From: Bin22 sp965207275
GTDB lineage: Bacteria; Chloroflexota; Dehalococcoidia; Lucifugimonadales; UBA3495
Assembly: GCA_965207275.1 (NCBI GenBank)
Contig: CBDBMH010000002.1
Span: forward strand, 992,001 to 1,056,000
Length of the DNA stretch: 64,000 nt
Direction of reading: 5' to 3'
Positions 34,188-43,413 of this stretch are shown here, one piece after another (position 1 is the stretch's first letter; every line of letters starts with the position of its first letter). The notes beneath the pieces are model-generated. The model made no database searches and was not told where the DNA came from. It saw only the letters and a list, made by a program, of their open reading frames with translations. Made by a program: the position numbers and the translations under genes.

Positions 34188-35531
34188 TTGCCGTCCAGGG
34201 AAGAACTTAAGGTCCAGGTTTTTGACGCCATCGATGCCCGCGCGGACGAACTTGTAAACCTGGCGCAAACCATTCTAAACAATCCTGAGCCCGGTTTCAG
34301 GGAAGTGAAGACGTCCCAGTTGGTTTCCACTGCCCTGGCGGAGATGGGTATTCCATTTCGCACCGGGCTGGGGCTGACGGGCGTCCGCGCCGACCTGCTG
34401 GGAGGCAGCCCAGGGCCGACCATGGCTCTGCTGGGCGAGTTGGATTCCCTCATAGTTAACGAACATCCCTATGCCGATGCTGCCACCGGCGCCGCCCATG
34501 CCTGTGGCCACCACTGCCAGATTGGCATGCTCCTGGGCGCGGCAGTAGGGCTGAACCAGCCCACGGTTCTTTCTCAGTTGAGCGGCCGCATTTCCTTCAT
34601 TGCAGTGCCGGCTGAAGAGTATATTGAAATTGAGTATAGAGACTCCCTTCGCCGGGACGGCAAGATTGAATTTCTGGGCGGCAAGCCGGAACTAATCAAG
34701 CTGGGCGAATTCGACGACGTGGACCTGGCGATGATGGTCCACACTACCAGCACCGTCGAGGAAGGCAAACTCTGTATCAGCGGCACTAACAACGGCACTG
34801 TGGCCAAGAAGATTCAATTCCTGGGCAGAGGTTCTCACGCCGGAGGGTCGCCCCACTTGGGCATCAACGCCCTCAACGCGGCGACGCTGGCATTGTCTGC
34901 CATACACTATAACCGGGAGACTTTCCGCGATGCCGACACGGTGAGGGTGCATCCCATAATCACCAAGGGCGGTGAGGCAGTTAGCGCGGTGCCCGCCGAA
35001 GTCCGGATGGAGACCTTTGTACGTGGGAAAACCCTTGATGCCATTATGGATGCCAATAAGAAGGTCGATCGCGCCCTGCGGGCCGGCGCCATGGCGGTGG
35101 GAGCAGGGGTGAGGATTCAGACCATCCCCGGCTATATGCCCCTGGCCCAGAACAGCCAGATGAATGAAATTTTCCGACCCATCGCCACCCAGCTGGTGGG
35201 CAGTGAAGGCGTGGGACACGTCGCACACCGCACCGGGTCTACCGACATGGGGGACATCAGCCAGATAATGCCGGCAATTCACCCCTATGTTGGCGGCGCT
35301 ACCGGGCTTGGGCATGGAGCAGATTACGTGGTGCAGGACTACCAGTTGGCGGTAATTACCGCAGCCAAGGCAATGGCCGGCACGGTAGTTGACCTGCTGG
35401 CCGACGGCGCCAGCGCCGGCAACAGGGTGGTGGCGGAGCATCGTCCCGAAATGACCCGATCCGAGTACCTTAAGTTCATGCGGTCTCTGGCCAGCGAAAA
35501 GACCTTCGAGGCGGAAAACAATGTCAACTAG
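34188..35531 (+). CDS. M20-family amidohydrolase/peptidase, copy 1
   Basis: The protein (447 residues from TTG 34188) is an M20D-type metallohydrolase: GELDSL, the metal loop HACGHHCQIG, PAEEYIE with the catalytic Glu pair, GRGSHAG, and a late GLGHGADY. The metal loop differs from the usual HACGHDxH: Asp is His and the next His is Gln. The TTG start is chosen because its REELK beginning aligns with copy 2 and GGGAGG lies upstream; ATG 34173 is the alternative. The 3' end overlaps copy 2 by 11 bases. Likely substrates are N-acyl amino acids or similar amides. Confidence 0.85.
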   Translation: MPSREELKVQVFDAIDARADELVNLAQTILNNPEPGFREVKTSQLVSTALAEMGIPFRTGLGLTGVRADLLGGSPGPTMALLGELDSLIVNEHPYADAATGAAHACGHHCQIGMLLGAAVGLNQPTVLSQLSGRISFIAVPAEEYIEIEYRDSLRRDGKIEFLGGKPELIKLGEFDDVDLAMMVHTTSTVEEGKLCISGTNNGTVAKKIQFLGRGSHAGGSPHLGINALNAATLALSAIHYNRETFRDADTVRVHPIITKGGEAVSAVPAEVRMETFVRGKTLDAIMDANKKVDRALRAGAMAVGAGVRIQTIPGYMPLAQNSQMNEIFRPIATQLVGSEGVGHVAHRTGSTDMGDISQIMPAIHPYVGGATGLGHGADYVVQDYQLAVITAAKAMAGTVVDLLADGASAGNRVVAEHRPEMTRSEYLKFMRSLASEKTFEAENNVN

Positions 35532-36867
35532 AGAAGAATTGAAAAAGCGGGCTTGTGCTGCCATTGATCGGCATCGGGAGGAACTCATCGGGGTTTCCCA
35601 GCAGATTCTCAAGAACCCCGAGCCAGGCTTCAGCGAATACAAGACCTCCCAGTTAGTAGCCGACAAGTTTGACGAAATGGGCATCGGGTACCGGCGTGGC
35701 CTGGCCATTACGGGAGTAAAAGGCCACGTTTCTGCCGGTGGCGGACCCGGCCCACGGGTCGCGGTTATTGGAGAACTGGACTCGCTAATAGTCAATGAAC
35801 ACCCCCACGCCGACTGTGATACTGGCGCAGCCCACGCCTGTGGGCATCACTGCCAGATCGGGATGATGCTGGGCGCGATTCGCGGCCTGACTCAACCTGA
35901 GGTACTGTCGGAACTTTCCGGTGAGTTGGTTCCCTTTGCAGTGCCGGCCGAAGAATTTATCGAAGTAGCCCGGCGACTGCAGTTGCGGGAGGAAGGCAAG
36001 CTGGAATTCATGGGTGGAAAGCAGGAACTAATCCGCCTGGGGGAATTTGATGACGTCGACATGGCCATGATGTGCCATACCGCCAGCGATATGGGTGAGC
36101 ACAAGTTCGCGGTGGGTGGTACCAGTAACGGTCACGTGGTCAAGTATGTTCAGTTCCTGGGCCGGGGCTCCCATGCCGGCAGCGCCCCCCACATGGGCAT
36201 TAACGCCCTCAACGCCGCGTCCTTTGCGCTCCAGGCCATCCACAGCAACCGGGAGGTGTTCCGGGGCGAAGACACAGTGCGTGTCCACGGGATAATGACC
36301 AAGGGTGGCGAGGCGGTCAATGCCGTACCCGCCGACGTTCGTTTGGAATGGAGGGTGCGTTCCGCCACGCCAAAAGCGGTGGTCAAGAATTCGGCCATTG
36401 TTGATCGCTGTTTTAAGGCCGGAGCGCTGGCTGTTGGAGCGAAGGTGAAAATTACCAACATCCCCGGCTACCTGCCTATGAAACACGACACCCATATTCA
36501 GGACTTGTTCCGGCAGAACTCCGCGTCCCTCGTGGGAGAAACGCGAACGTTGGTAATACCTGGTCGTCGCAACCGGGGTGGCTCCACCGACATGGGCGAC
36601 CTGAGCCACCTGATCCCCGTATGCCACCCTTATGCCGCCGGGGCTGTGGGTTCGGGACACAGCAAGGAGTATCTGATTACGGACTACGAGTCCGCAGTAA
36701 TTAATCCCGCCAAAATCATGGCCATGGTTGTAATTGACCTGCTGTCTGAAGACGCCAAAAGGGCCAGGGAAGTCATGAGTTCACACCGGCCGGCCATGAG
36801 GAAGGATGCTTATCTGCGGTTTCAGCGCCAGCGGGCCGAAGTGATAGAGTTCGACGGCGCCCAGTAG
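35521..36867 (+). CDS. M20-family amidohydrolase/peptidase, copy 2
   Basis: The 448-residue protein is clearly a paralogue of the gene just before it. It has the same GELDSLIVNEHP, HACGHHCQIG, VPAEEFIE and GRGSHAG blocks, and the same missing Asp in the metal loop. The ATG lies inside the end of copy 1, so the two are made together. They may form a heteromer, as AbgA/AbgB do in p-aminobenzoyl-glutamate hydrolysis. That pairing is an inference from the overlap and paralogy. Confidence 0.87.
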   Translation: MSTREELKKRACAAIDRHREELIGVSQQILKNPEPGFSEYKTSQLVADKFDEMGIGYRRGLAITGVKGHVSAGGGPGPRVAVIGELDSLIVNEHPHADCDTGAAHACGHHCQIGMMLGAIRGLTQPEVLSELSGELVPFAVPAEEFIEVARRLQLREEGKLEFMGGKQELIRLGEFDDVDMAMMCHTASDMGEHKFAVGGTSNGHVVKYVQFLGRGSHAGSAPHMGINALNAASFALQAIHSNREVFRGEDTVRVHGIMTKGGEAVNAVPADVRLEWRVRSATPKAVVKNSAIVDRCFKAGALAVGAKVKITNIPGYLPMKHDTHIQDLFRQNSASLVGETRTLVIPGRRNRGGSTDMGDLSHLIPVCHPYAAGAVGSGHSKEYLITDYESAVINPAKIMAMVVIDLLSEDAKRAREVMSSHRPAMRKDAYLRFQRQRAEVIEFDGAQ

Positions 36868-36940
36868 CCCCAAAGAATAGCCTCAATTGTCATCGGTGGT
36901 ATTGGAACAAGGCGAGCCTTCGCTCCCTGGACTGCGCCCA

Positions 36941-37582
36941 CTATAGCAACCCTGGCAGTCCCCACAGGTGGGGAAGGTATTGGGCACAGGCTCCTGATAT
37001 AAGTGGGACAGTCAGGTTGTCGTCCAGGGGAAGGGGCGCAAGTTCGGTCAGACCGGCAACTACAGCGGCGGCTACCAAGACCCATTGAAATTCAAGCACA
37101 CCCGCAGTTGCCAGGGCGGCCACCACCAGGATGGACATCCCTACAAACGCTACCGTCCCCACCGGGGACTTCCCCAAAATCCTTGGCCCTGGAATTGGTC
37201 TACCAATCAGGGCTGCCGCCGGGTCACCAAGAGATAGGAACAGCAACACCGCTATTGCAATCTCCTTGTCGAAGACCAGGAAGGAAATGCATGCTGCAAT
37301 GAGCAGGTAGGTGGCGCCGGTAATGCGAGCTTCCTCTTCCTTCTTGAGCAGCAGGCTCAACCAGTAAAGAAAAATGCGGTTGAGCCAGGGAATTCGGAAG
37401 CGTATGAGGTCCAGCGCCAGGCTCCCCGCCGCTAATATTCCGATCAAGAGAACTGGAAGCGGGTCGGCAAGGAAATAGGCTATCAAGGGAATCGCGGTGC
37501 CAATCGCCGCGTGGAACAACCTTCGGGGCCAGGGTGGTCCTTTACTCACATCCACCTTGAAAAGTGGGACCTTCTTCTCCAT
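36941..37582 (-). CDS. Polyprenol/diacylglycerol kinase-like membrane protein
   Basis: The 213-residue protein has six or seven membrane spans and the family motifs RRLFHAAIG near the start, LGDPAAALIGR (about 137-147) and GKSPVGT, as in the SEC59/DGK1/VTE5 group. These use CTP to phosphorylate dolichol, phytol or diacylglycerol. The true lipid here is unknown. The ATG at 37582 is chosen over the GTG at 37597. It lies downstream of the lipoprotein gene, from which a terminator-like hairpin separates it. Confidence 0.8.
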   Translation of the reverse strand: MEKKVPLFKVDVSKGPPWPRRLFHAAIGTAIPLIAYFLADPLPVLLIGILAAGSLALDLIRFRIPWLNRIFLYWLSLLLKKEEEARITGATYLLIAACISFLVFDKEIAIAVLLFLSLGDPAAALIGRPIPGPRILGKSPVGTVAFVGMSILVVAALATAGVLEFQWVLVAAAVVAGLTELAPLPLDDNLTVPLISGACAQYLPHLWGLPGLL

Positions 37583-37593
37583 ACGCGCCGCTC

Positions 37594-37636
37594 CCACAAC
37601 AAACAGCGCCCCGTGGGCTCAGTCCTGACGGGGCGC
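37594..37636 (-). terminator. Terminator after the lipoprotein gene
   Basis: GCGCCCCGT (37606-37614) pairs with ACGGGGCGC (37628-37636). On the minus strand the stem is followed by TGTTTGTTGTGG, a moderate U-rich tract. Confidence 0.6.
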
Positions 37637-37661
37637 CACAGGGATTGAGGAAGGTAGGAGT

Positions 37662-38279
37662 CTAGAATTCGATCGTCAGACCGTCACCGGCTCTCCAACG
37701 CAACTCTCGAATCTCCGCATCCTTGGGAACTTCAAATATCAGCCAGCCGTCGACTCCAAATCCCTGCTGCAGTTCGAAGGCCCGGGTAGACCCATCTTCA
37801 TAGGTCGTGTTCCACAGGAAGCACAGGTCTGCCGGATGCTGGAAAGGACACCTGGCAACCCTTTGACCGGAGATGTTCTCCGGTGCATCTATCTCTTTGG
37901 GCCGTTCCTTCACATCGATGGGAAAGTACTTTTCGTGGAAGAAGTCGCGCACCTCGGCGGCGGCCTGATCAATGTTCACGATGGCGCTGGTGGCCTTGTG
38001 GTTCTCCACCTTTACCCGCAGCATTAGCAGTTCCTGATCTTCCTCTTCTGGAGCAATCCGGAAGTACTTGGGGGCCTCTCCAGACCGAGGAAGCGTGTAG
38101 ACCAGCTCAGGCTCCCTTTCCATGGTCACCACACTCAAATGAAGGGTGCGGCCGGTGTAGTACTTGCCGAGGGCGGGCGAGACATCCTCGCACCCCACCA
38201 TTGCCAGTAGTGGCAGCGCCAGGGCAGCCAAAAACAGGGGTCTGAACAGTGTAATGATAAGTTTGGAAAACCTCTTCAT
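37662..38279 (-). CDS. Putative lipoprotein with a DUF4352-like domain
   Basis: The 205-residue product has a positively charged start, a hydrophobic helix and a lipobox ending in C30 (LLAMVGC), so it is probably a lipid-anchored exported protein. The mature part is beta-rich with LRVKVENHKATS near residue 87 and GWLIFEVPKDAE near 179, features of DUF4352/telokin-like domains. Function is unknown; such proteins often bind cell-surface partners. It starts 7 bases after the cysteine desulfurase stop on the same strand and is probably cotranscribed. Confidence 0.75.
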   Translation of the reverse strand: MKRFSKLIITLFRPLFLAALALPLLAMVGCEDVSPALGKYYTGRTLHLSVVTMEREPELVYTLPRSGEAPKYFRIAPEEEDQELLMLRVKVENHKATSAIVNIDQAAAEVRDFFHEKYFPIDVKERPKEIDAPENISGQRVARCPFQHPADLCFLWNTTYEDGSTRAFELQQGFGVDGWLIFEVPKDAEIRELRWRAGDGLTIEF

Positions 38280-38286
38280 AGCCTCT

Positions 38287-39480
38287 CTAGGAACCGGTGG
38301 TTGTCAAGGTAGGAAGTTGCCGGAGGCGCGCTACCAGGTCCTGCAGAACTCCCAGCAAATAATCCACTTCTTCGACTGTATTTTCCTTACCTAATGTAAT
38401 GCGCAAACTGCTGCGGGCCTGTTCCGCGGTTTGTCCCAGCGCCAGCAGCACGTGGGAGGGTTCCAGTGACCCCGAACTGCACGCGCTTCCGCTGGAAGCT
38501 GCTACGCCGGCCATATCCAGCCCAAGAAGTATAGACTCTCCTTCCACGCCGTCGAAAGAGAAATTTATGTTGTTAGGCAGCCGCTCAGTCGGGTGCCCGT
38601 TCAGGCTGGATTTTGGAACGGTTGCCAGGACCTCGCCCACAATTCTGTCCCGCAACGCAACGCAATGCTCACTGGAATCTTCCCTGCCCGAGTGAGCCAT
38701 CTCCAGGGCCGTGGCCAGTCCTACAATTCCGGCGATATTCTCCGTTCCGGACCGCCTTTCCCGTTCCTGGCCGCCCCCCAGCAGAAGAGGCAGAAATGGA
38801 GTGCCCCTTCGCACAAACAGCACCCCGGTACCCTTGGGGCCATAGAACTTGTGCCCCGACAGGCTCATCATGTCTACCCCCAGGCTGCGGACATTCAGGT
38901 CCAGAAAGCCAGCCGCCTGTACCGCGTCGGTGTGCACCACTATTGTCCGGTCCAGTTCCCGGGCCCTGCGCTGCACCGCCTGCGAAACCTCGGATATCGG
39001 GTTAATGGTGCCAATCTCGTTGTTTGCGTACATCAGGGAGACTACCGTAGTTCCGGGGCCCGTCGCATTGTACACCTGCTCCGGACTTACGGCGCCGAAC
39101 CGGTCCACGGGCAAATATGTTACCTCGAAGTCCAGGTTTTCAAGGTATTGGCATGTGTGCAGGACTGCGTGGTGTTCTACGCTGGAAGTAATGATGTGGT
39201 TTCCGGTTTCGCGCAGGGCAGTTGCTGCGCCAATGATGGCCGAGTTGTCCGACTCAGTGCCTCCGCTGGTAAATACCACCTCGCTGGTACGGCAGCCTAG
39301 AACCCTTGCCACTCTCTCACGGGAGTTGTCCAGGGCATGCCGCGCCTCCTGCCCCACCGTGTGGATACTGGAGGGATTCCCGTACAACTGGTTGAAGTAG
39401 GGAAGCATAGCCTCGAGTACCCGAGGGTCGGTTGGCGTGGTACCGGCATGGTCCAGGTAAATCAAGCCCGGCGAAGACAT
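38287..39480 (-). CDS. Cysteine desulfurase (NifS/IscS family)
   Basis: The 397-residue class V aminotransferase-fold enzyme begins YLDHAGTTP, has EHHAV near residue 102, the PLP lysine in SLSGHKFYGPKGTG (about 210-223), and the active-site Cys in SSGSACSSGS (about 330-339), with the long loop typical of IscS/NifS group I. It supplies persulfide sulfur for iron-sulfur clusters and tRNA thiolation. No iscU or mnmA lies beside it. In a selenium-using organism such enzymes can also release selenium from selenocysteine. Confidence 0.93.
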   Translation of the reverse strand: MSSPGLIYLDHAGTTPTDPRVLEAMLPYFNQLYGNPSSIHTVGQEARHALDNSRERVARVLGCRTSEVVFTSGGTESDNSAIIGAATALRETGNHIITSSVEHHAVLHTCQYLENLDFEVTYLPVDRFGAVSPEQVYNATGPGTTVVSLMYANNEIGTINPISEVSQAVQRRARELDRTIVVHTDAVQAAGFLDLNVRSLGVDMMSLSGHKFYGPKGTGVLFVRRGTPFLPLLLGGGQERERRSGTENIAGIVGLATALEMAHSGREDSSEHCVALRDRIVGEVLATVPKSSLNGHPTERLPNNINFSFDGVEGESILLGLDMAGVAASSGSACSSGSLEPSHVLLALGQTAEQARSSLRITLGKENTVEEVDYLLGVLQDLVARLRQLPTLTTTGS

Positions 39481-39619
39481 AGCAACCTCAAATTTGGCCT
39501 GCCCTACATTTTAGCACAGGGAAATTCGGTTAATAGCTAACGTTAAAGCCCGAATTCGGGGCCCTCCAATAATTCACCCCATTTTCCTTCGCTGCGGCTC
39601 CTGCCATTTCATCTTCGGC

Positions 39620-40726
39620 TTATTGCCGTCGGCGGCTAGACCTGATCAGTTCCACAATCTCTATTCGGTTGAGCAAACCAATCGGGTGACCATCCTTTAC
39701 CAGAGCAATTACCTGATCGCCCTTCTCGTCAATTCGTTCCAGGGCATCAAAGACGGGGGTTTCCGCATCAATTGTGGGGAAAGCAGTCAGGGGCGTCATC
39801 AATTCAGCCAGGGTGGAGGATTGCAGATTTTCCTGGTTGAAGTATGTAAGTTGCCTACCGGTAACCACCCCAAAAGGAGGTCCATCAACTAGAAGGCCCG
39901 TGTAACCCGTAACGAACAGCGCCATCAAGGCTTCCTTGGAGAGGGCCGGCAAGTGACCGGGCAAGGTCTGCCATTCGCCGGACAAGGCCTCTTCAATACG
40001 GTGAGACCGAAGTGACCGTCGAACTGATTCTTGCCGGTAACTGACGGAGGCAACGTAAAGGAGGAAGCCTCCAACCAGGGCCAGCCACAGGGCCTGCAAA
40101 TTACCGTTCCAAGCCCAGTAAAGTCCTCCGCCCATCATCAGGATGCCGATTCCCTGTCCGGCGTGCAGGGCCACCCTGGTAGCCAGCCAGTAGTTGCCAG
40201 TGGCGCCCCAGATGGCGGCGCGCAGGACCCGTCCCCCATCCAGCGGAAATCCCGGGAGCATATTGAACACGCCGAGGGAGAGATTGATCGCAAAGAGAGA
40301 GAACAGGACCGCGTTCAGGTGGGAACTGTACCCCCCGACCAGTTCCCAGGCCAGCCAGAGGACGCCGGCCAGGGCCAGGCTCGTTACCGGGCCCACGACG
40401 GCAACCAGGAACTCGGTCAGCGGCCGTTGGGCGTCATGACCCAACTGGGAAACTCCTCCGAAAATGAACAGAGTGATTCCCCTTACCGGAATACCCCAGG
40501 CCAGGGCAACCAGGCTGTGAGACAACTCGTGCAGCAGCACCGACAGGAAGAAGAGCAACGTAGTAAGCACCGCCACGGCCCACCGCGATTCAGCGCTCCA
40601 CCGAGGGTATACATCCTGGAAATTGGAGGACATGAGAAAGATTACCAGGAAGAAAACTATCAGCCAGCTGTAGTTTATGCCCAGGGGGATGCCGAAAACT
40701 CTGCCCAGGCGGATTGATGATTCCAT
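39620..40726 (-). CDS. Site-2 protease family protein with C-terminal CBS domains
   Basis: The 368-residue membrane protein is an S2P/SpoIVFB-type metalloprotease. HELSH (about residues 67-71) and the second metal site NMLPGFPLDGG (about 155-165) are intact, among six or so spans. Residues from about 240 form CBS-like regions, which usually bind adenine nucleotides and tune activity. Such proteases release membrane-bound regulators. With two anti-sigma factors in this window one could be a substrate, but nothing ties them directly. It is monocistronic as far as I can see. Confidence 0.88.
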   Translation of the reverse strand: MESSIRLGRVFGIPLGINYSWLIVFFLVIFLMSSNFQDVYPRWSAESRWAVAVLTTLLFFLSVLLHELSHSLVALAWGIPVRGITLFIFGGVSQLGHDAQRPLTEFLVAVVGPVTSLALAGVLWLAWELVGGYSSHLNAVLFSLFAINLSLGVFNMLPGFPLDGGRVLRAAIWGATGNYWLATRVALHAGQGIGILMMGGGLYWAWNGNLQALWLALVGGFLLYVASVSYRQESVRRSLRSHRIEEALSGEWQTLPGHLPALSKEALMALFVTGYTGLLVDGPPFGVVTGRQLTYFNQENLQSSTLAELMTPLTAFPTIDAETPVFDALERIDEKGDQVIALVKDGHPIGLLNRIEIVELIRSSRRRQ

Positions 40727-40889
40727 ATCGCAGTGTTAACCATCCAGAGATGAGGGCTTACATCGCCCCTACTATCATCTAATCATACGATGGTTATATT
40801 AGGTACAGATTTGGGCCAAGCTGAAAAGAAGCGTTTATCGAAAATTTATCGGAAAGAATGGAGAAGGGTCCCATCCCGACGGGTAAGTG

Positions 40890-41816
40890 TTATGTCAAAT
40901 TAGCGGAAATGGGTGATTGACTGGATGCGGCCGTCAGGCCAATTATCTTGTAGATGAGCTTGGCAGCGATGTAGGAGCAAGCCGGCGGTCCCTCCCGGGG
41001 GGCCAACTCGTTCACATCGAAGCCCACTATCCGGTGGTTCGCGGCAACTTGAGCCAACAGGGCCACTACGTCGTTCCAGAACATGCCACCCGGTTCGGGC
41101 GTGCCTACTGCCGCCATCAGTGACGGGTCCAGTGCGTCCAGGTCGACTGATATGTAAACCTCACGGTTCAAACAGGCCGCGACTCGTTTAGCGAATTCCT
41201 CCGGAGGTTCGTCGACAGGCGGGGGCCAGCCGAATGCGGGTATGGCCTGTTCCCTCATATAGTCGCGTTCATCCGGGGACATGACGCGAACGCCTGCCAG
41301 GACAACGGGGCAACGTTCGCTCAGCCGGCGGGCTCCGGAAGAATGGCCCCAGGAAGTGCCCAGGTATTCATCCTTCAGGTCAGCGTGAGCATCCAGGTAG
41401 AGCACCGACAACCGGGGGTAATGTTCCAGGTGGGCCAGGGCCGAACCAATACATACCGAGTGGTCCCCACCGATCACGCCCACCAGGCGATTTGAGGAAA
41501 CGTATCGTCCAACGGCCTGGCGTACCCTCTCCACCATCTGAGCGGGGTCTCCGGTGTGGGGTTCAAGGGCCGGCGTAGTGTGGATACCCACACGGGATAC
41601 ATCCTGGTCCAGCTCCCAGTCGTAGTCTTCCAGAGCATAGGAGGCCTCAAGGATCGCGGCCGGACCAAGGCGGGCGCCGCTGCGGACTGAAGTGGTGCTG
41701 TCGCACGGCACCGGAATAAGGACGGCGCCGGCCGTTGAGAGGTCGCTTTGGTGGGGTGGCAAGGCTAAGAAGTTGGCCGGTATCCAGGGCAGTTGGTTGT
41801 CCTCTTTCCCAGCCAT
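40890..41816 (-). CDS. speB: Agmatinase/arginase-family ureohydrolase
   Basis: The 308-residue protein has all manganese-binding blocks of ureohydrolases: GGDHSV (H119), LDAHAD (D142, H144, D146) and SVDLDALDPS. It follows speD by 17 bases on the same strand, which favours agmatinase (agmatine to putrescine plus urea) over arginase or guanidinobutyrase. speD and speB would together support spermidine-type polyamine synthesis, although a spermidine synthase and arginine decarboxylase are not in the window. Confidence 0.85.
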   Translation of the reverse strand: MAGKEDNQLPWIPANFLALPPHQSDLSTAGAVLIPVPCDSTTSVRSGARLGPAAILEASYALEDYDWELDQDVSRVGIHTTPALEPHTGDPAQMVERVRQAVGRYVSSNRLVGVIGGDHSVCIGSALAHLEHYPRLSVLYLDAHADLKDEYLGTSWGHSSGARRLSERCPVVLAGVRVMSPDERDYMREQAIPAFGWPPPVDEPPEEFAKRVAACLNREVYISVDLDALDPSLMAAVGTPEPGGMFWNDVVALLAQVAANHRIVGFDVNELAPREGPPACSYIAAKLIYKIIGLTAASSQSPISANLT

Positions 41817-41833
41817 CGCTTGCGGTATTCGCC

Positions 41834-42241
41834 TCAGGACAACAGGGCCGAACGTTGTTCCCGGGTTTCGCTCAAGCCCTGGTCGCTATTCAGCCACTCC
41901 AGGCCCCGGTCCAGCAGCCAGGTTTTCATATCCGTCAGGTCGAATAGATCCCTGGCATCCCGCGTGGCCTGGTCGTTGTCGAAGGACTTGCAGGAAAAGA
42001 TGTCGATATTGACGTAATTTCGGTAAGGGAAAGTATGGATGCTGATATGGCTCTCTGCGATGATCACAAACCCGGATACGCCGGCGTCCTCAATCTTGGG
42101 GCCATTGTATTCCAGTACGTTGGGTTCCGTTATCCTGGTCATTCCCAGGTTGTCGGGGTAGTGAGTGAGAAAATTTCTGACCAGCTCCACGTCCCACATT
42201 TTTCCGGTGTCGCCGGCGTAACCGTCAATAACCAGGTGCAT
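41834..42241 (-). CDS. speD: S-adenosylmethionine decarboxylase proenzyme (prokaryotic SpeD)
   Basis: The 135-residue proenzyme carries the self-cleavage site in AESHISIHTFPY (Ser becomes the pyruvoyl cofactor) and a conserved acidic start. It decarboxylates SAM to supply aminopropyl groups. The ATG at 42241 with AGGA upstream begins at the family start; the longer open frame back to 42316 runs through the leader hairpin and is rejected. It is the first gene of a speD-speB operon with a terminator-like leader. Confidence 0.92.
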   Translation of the reverse strand: MHLVIDGYAGDTGKMWDVELVRNFLTHYPDNLGMTRITEPNVLEYNGPKIEDAGVSGFVIIAESHISIHTFPYRNYVNIDIFSCKSFDNDQATRDARDLFDLTDMKTWLLDRGLEWLNSDQGLSETREQRSALLS

Positions 42242-42265
42242 CTTTCCTGTCTTTCGCCTCCGGTA

Positions 42266-42300
42266 GTCAAAAATTAAGCGGGGGACAGTTACGTCCCCCG
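42266..42300 (-). promoter_or_regulatory. Terminator-like hairpin in the speD leader (possible attenuator)
   Basis: On the minus strand CGGGGGAC and GTCCCCCG (42293-42300 and 42279-42286) form a perfect 8-base stem with a 6-base loop, followed by CGCTTAATTTTTGAC. It lies between the likely promoter and the speD ribosome site, about 25-30 bases before the start codon. This is the architecture of an intrinsic terminator inside a leader. Confidence 0.6.
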
Positions 42301-42328
42301 GTCTATCTCTTGGCAAACAGCGAAGTAT

Positions 42329-42357
42329 AGAATATCATCACTAATGCTTTTCTTCAA
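42329..42357 (-). promoter_or_regulatory. Likely speD promoter
   Basis: Read on the minus strand, TTGAAG (42357-42352) and TATTCT (42334-42329) are 17 bases apart, placing transcription start near 42322, just upstream of the leader hairpin. Confidence 0.5.
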
Positions 42358-42449
42358 CGCTGTAGATTGGGAGCGAATAGGGGGATTTCAGGTAGCCTAA
42401 CTCAATCGCGAGTGCGGTCTGGCAAGGCTCTCCTGTTGCCCTTTGCGAT

Positions 42450-43412
42450 ATGGAAGACCAGAAAACAAACGACATTATGATTCAGGCCTCTGACCTGACC
42501 CACTTTTATGGGCCGCAGCCCGCGATCGAAGACGTGAACTTCGGCGTAAAGCGGGGCGAAATCCTGGGGTTCCTTGGCCCCAATGGGGCTGGCAAGACCA
42601 CCACCATGCGTATTTTGACGGGGTTTATGCCGCCCACAGAGGGCAAAGTAACCCTGGCGGACTATGATGTGGTGGAGCAATCCCTGGAGGTGCGCAAACG
42701 CATCGGTTATCTGCCGGAAACCGTGCCGCTGCACACCGAAATGCAGGTAACGAATTATCTGAAATACATGGGCACCCTGCGCGGCATGCCTAGCCGACAG
42801 ATCAAGCGTCGCGTGGGTGAAGTGATTGATGTCTGCCGTTTGGAGGACTATCACAAGACAATTATCGGCAAGCTGTCCAAGGGGTTTCGGCAGCGTGTGG
42901 GCATCGCGCAAGCCATTCTTCACGAACCGGAAGTGCTGGTCCTGGATGAGCCGACCATCGGGATTGACCCCATTCAGGTTGTGGAGACCAGGCGTCTGAT
43001 CCAGGAACTGGGCAAGGAACAGACGGTGGTATTGAGCAGTCACATTCTTCCTGAAGTAAACATGATCTGTGAACGGGTTCTGATCATCCACGAAGGACAT
43101 ATAGTGGCCGAAGATACACCCAGCAACCTGGCACAAAGGCTTCAGGGCGTCGACCAGCTTCAGGTGGAGGTTGGCGGCCCGGTACAGGATGTCTTGACCG
43201 TGCTGCGCCGCGTCCCGGGAGTATCTGAGGTAACCCAACGGTACAATCAGGGCCGCAACGTGTTTGTTGTCCAGGTTCAGGAAGGCCGAGACCTGCGGGA
43301 CGAAATATCTCGCGCCATAGTCAGCAACGGCTGGAGCTTGCTGAGCATGCAATTGGTGAGCATGAGCCTGGAGGACATATTCCTGCGGCTAACCACCCAC
43401 GAGGAGCTCTAA
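42450..43412 (+). CDS. ABC transporter ATP-binding protein (GldA-like)
   Basis: The 320-residue ATPase has Walker A GPNGAGKTT (about 44-52), the signature LSKGFRQRVG, Walker B VLVLDEPT, and a C-terminal extension of about 90 residues typical of ABC-2 exporters and GldA. It powers the permease encoded 1 base downstream. An ATG at 42477 is a possible alternative start; no strong ribosome site favours either. It heads a four-gene set with permease, GldG-like and DUF4340 proteins. Confidence 0.9.
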   Translation: MEDQKTNDIMIQASDLTHFYGPQPAIEDVNFGVKRGEILGFLGPNGAGKTTTMRILTGFMPPTEGKVTLADYDVVEQSLEVRKRIGYLPETVPLHTEMQVTNYLKYMGTLRGMPSRQIKRRVGEVIDVCRLEDYHKTIIGKLSKGFRQRVGIAQAILHEPEVLVLDEPTIGIDPIQVVETRRLIQELGKEQTVVLSSHILPEVNMICERVLIIHEGHIVAEDTPSNLAQRLQGVDQLQVEVGGPVQDVLTVLRRVPGVSEVTQRYNQGRNVFVVQVQEGRDLRDEISRAIVSNGWSLLSMQLVSMSLEDIFLRLTTHEEL

Positions 43413-43413
43413 A

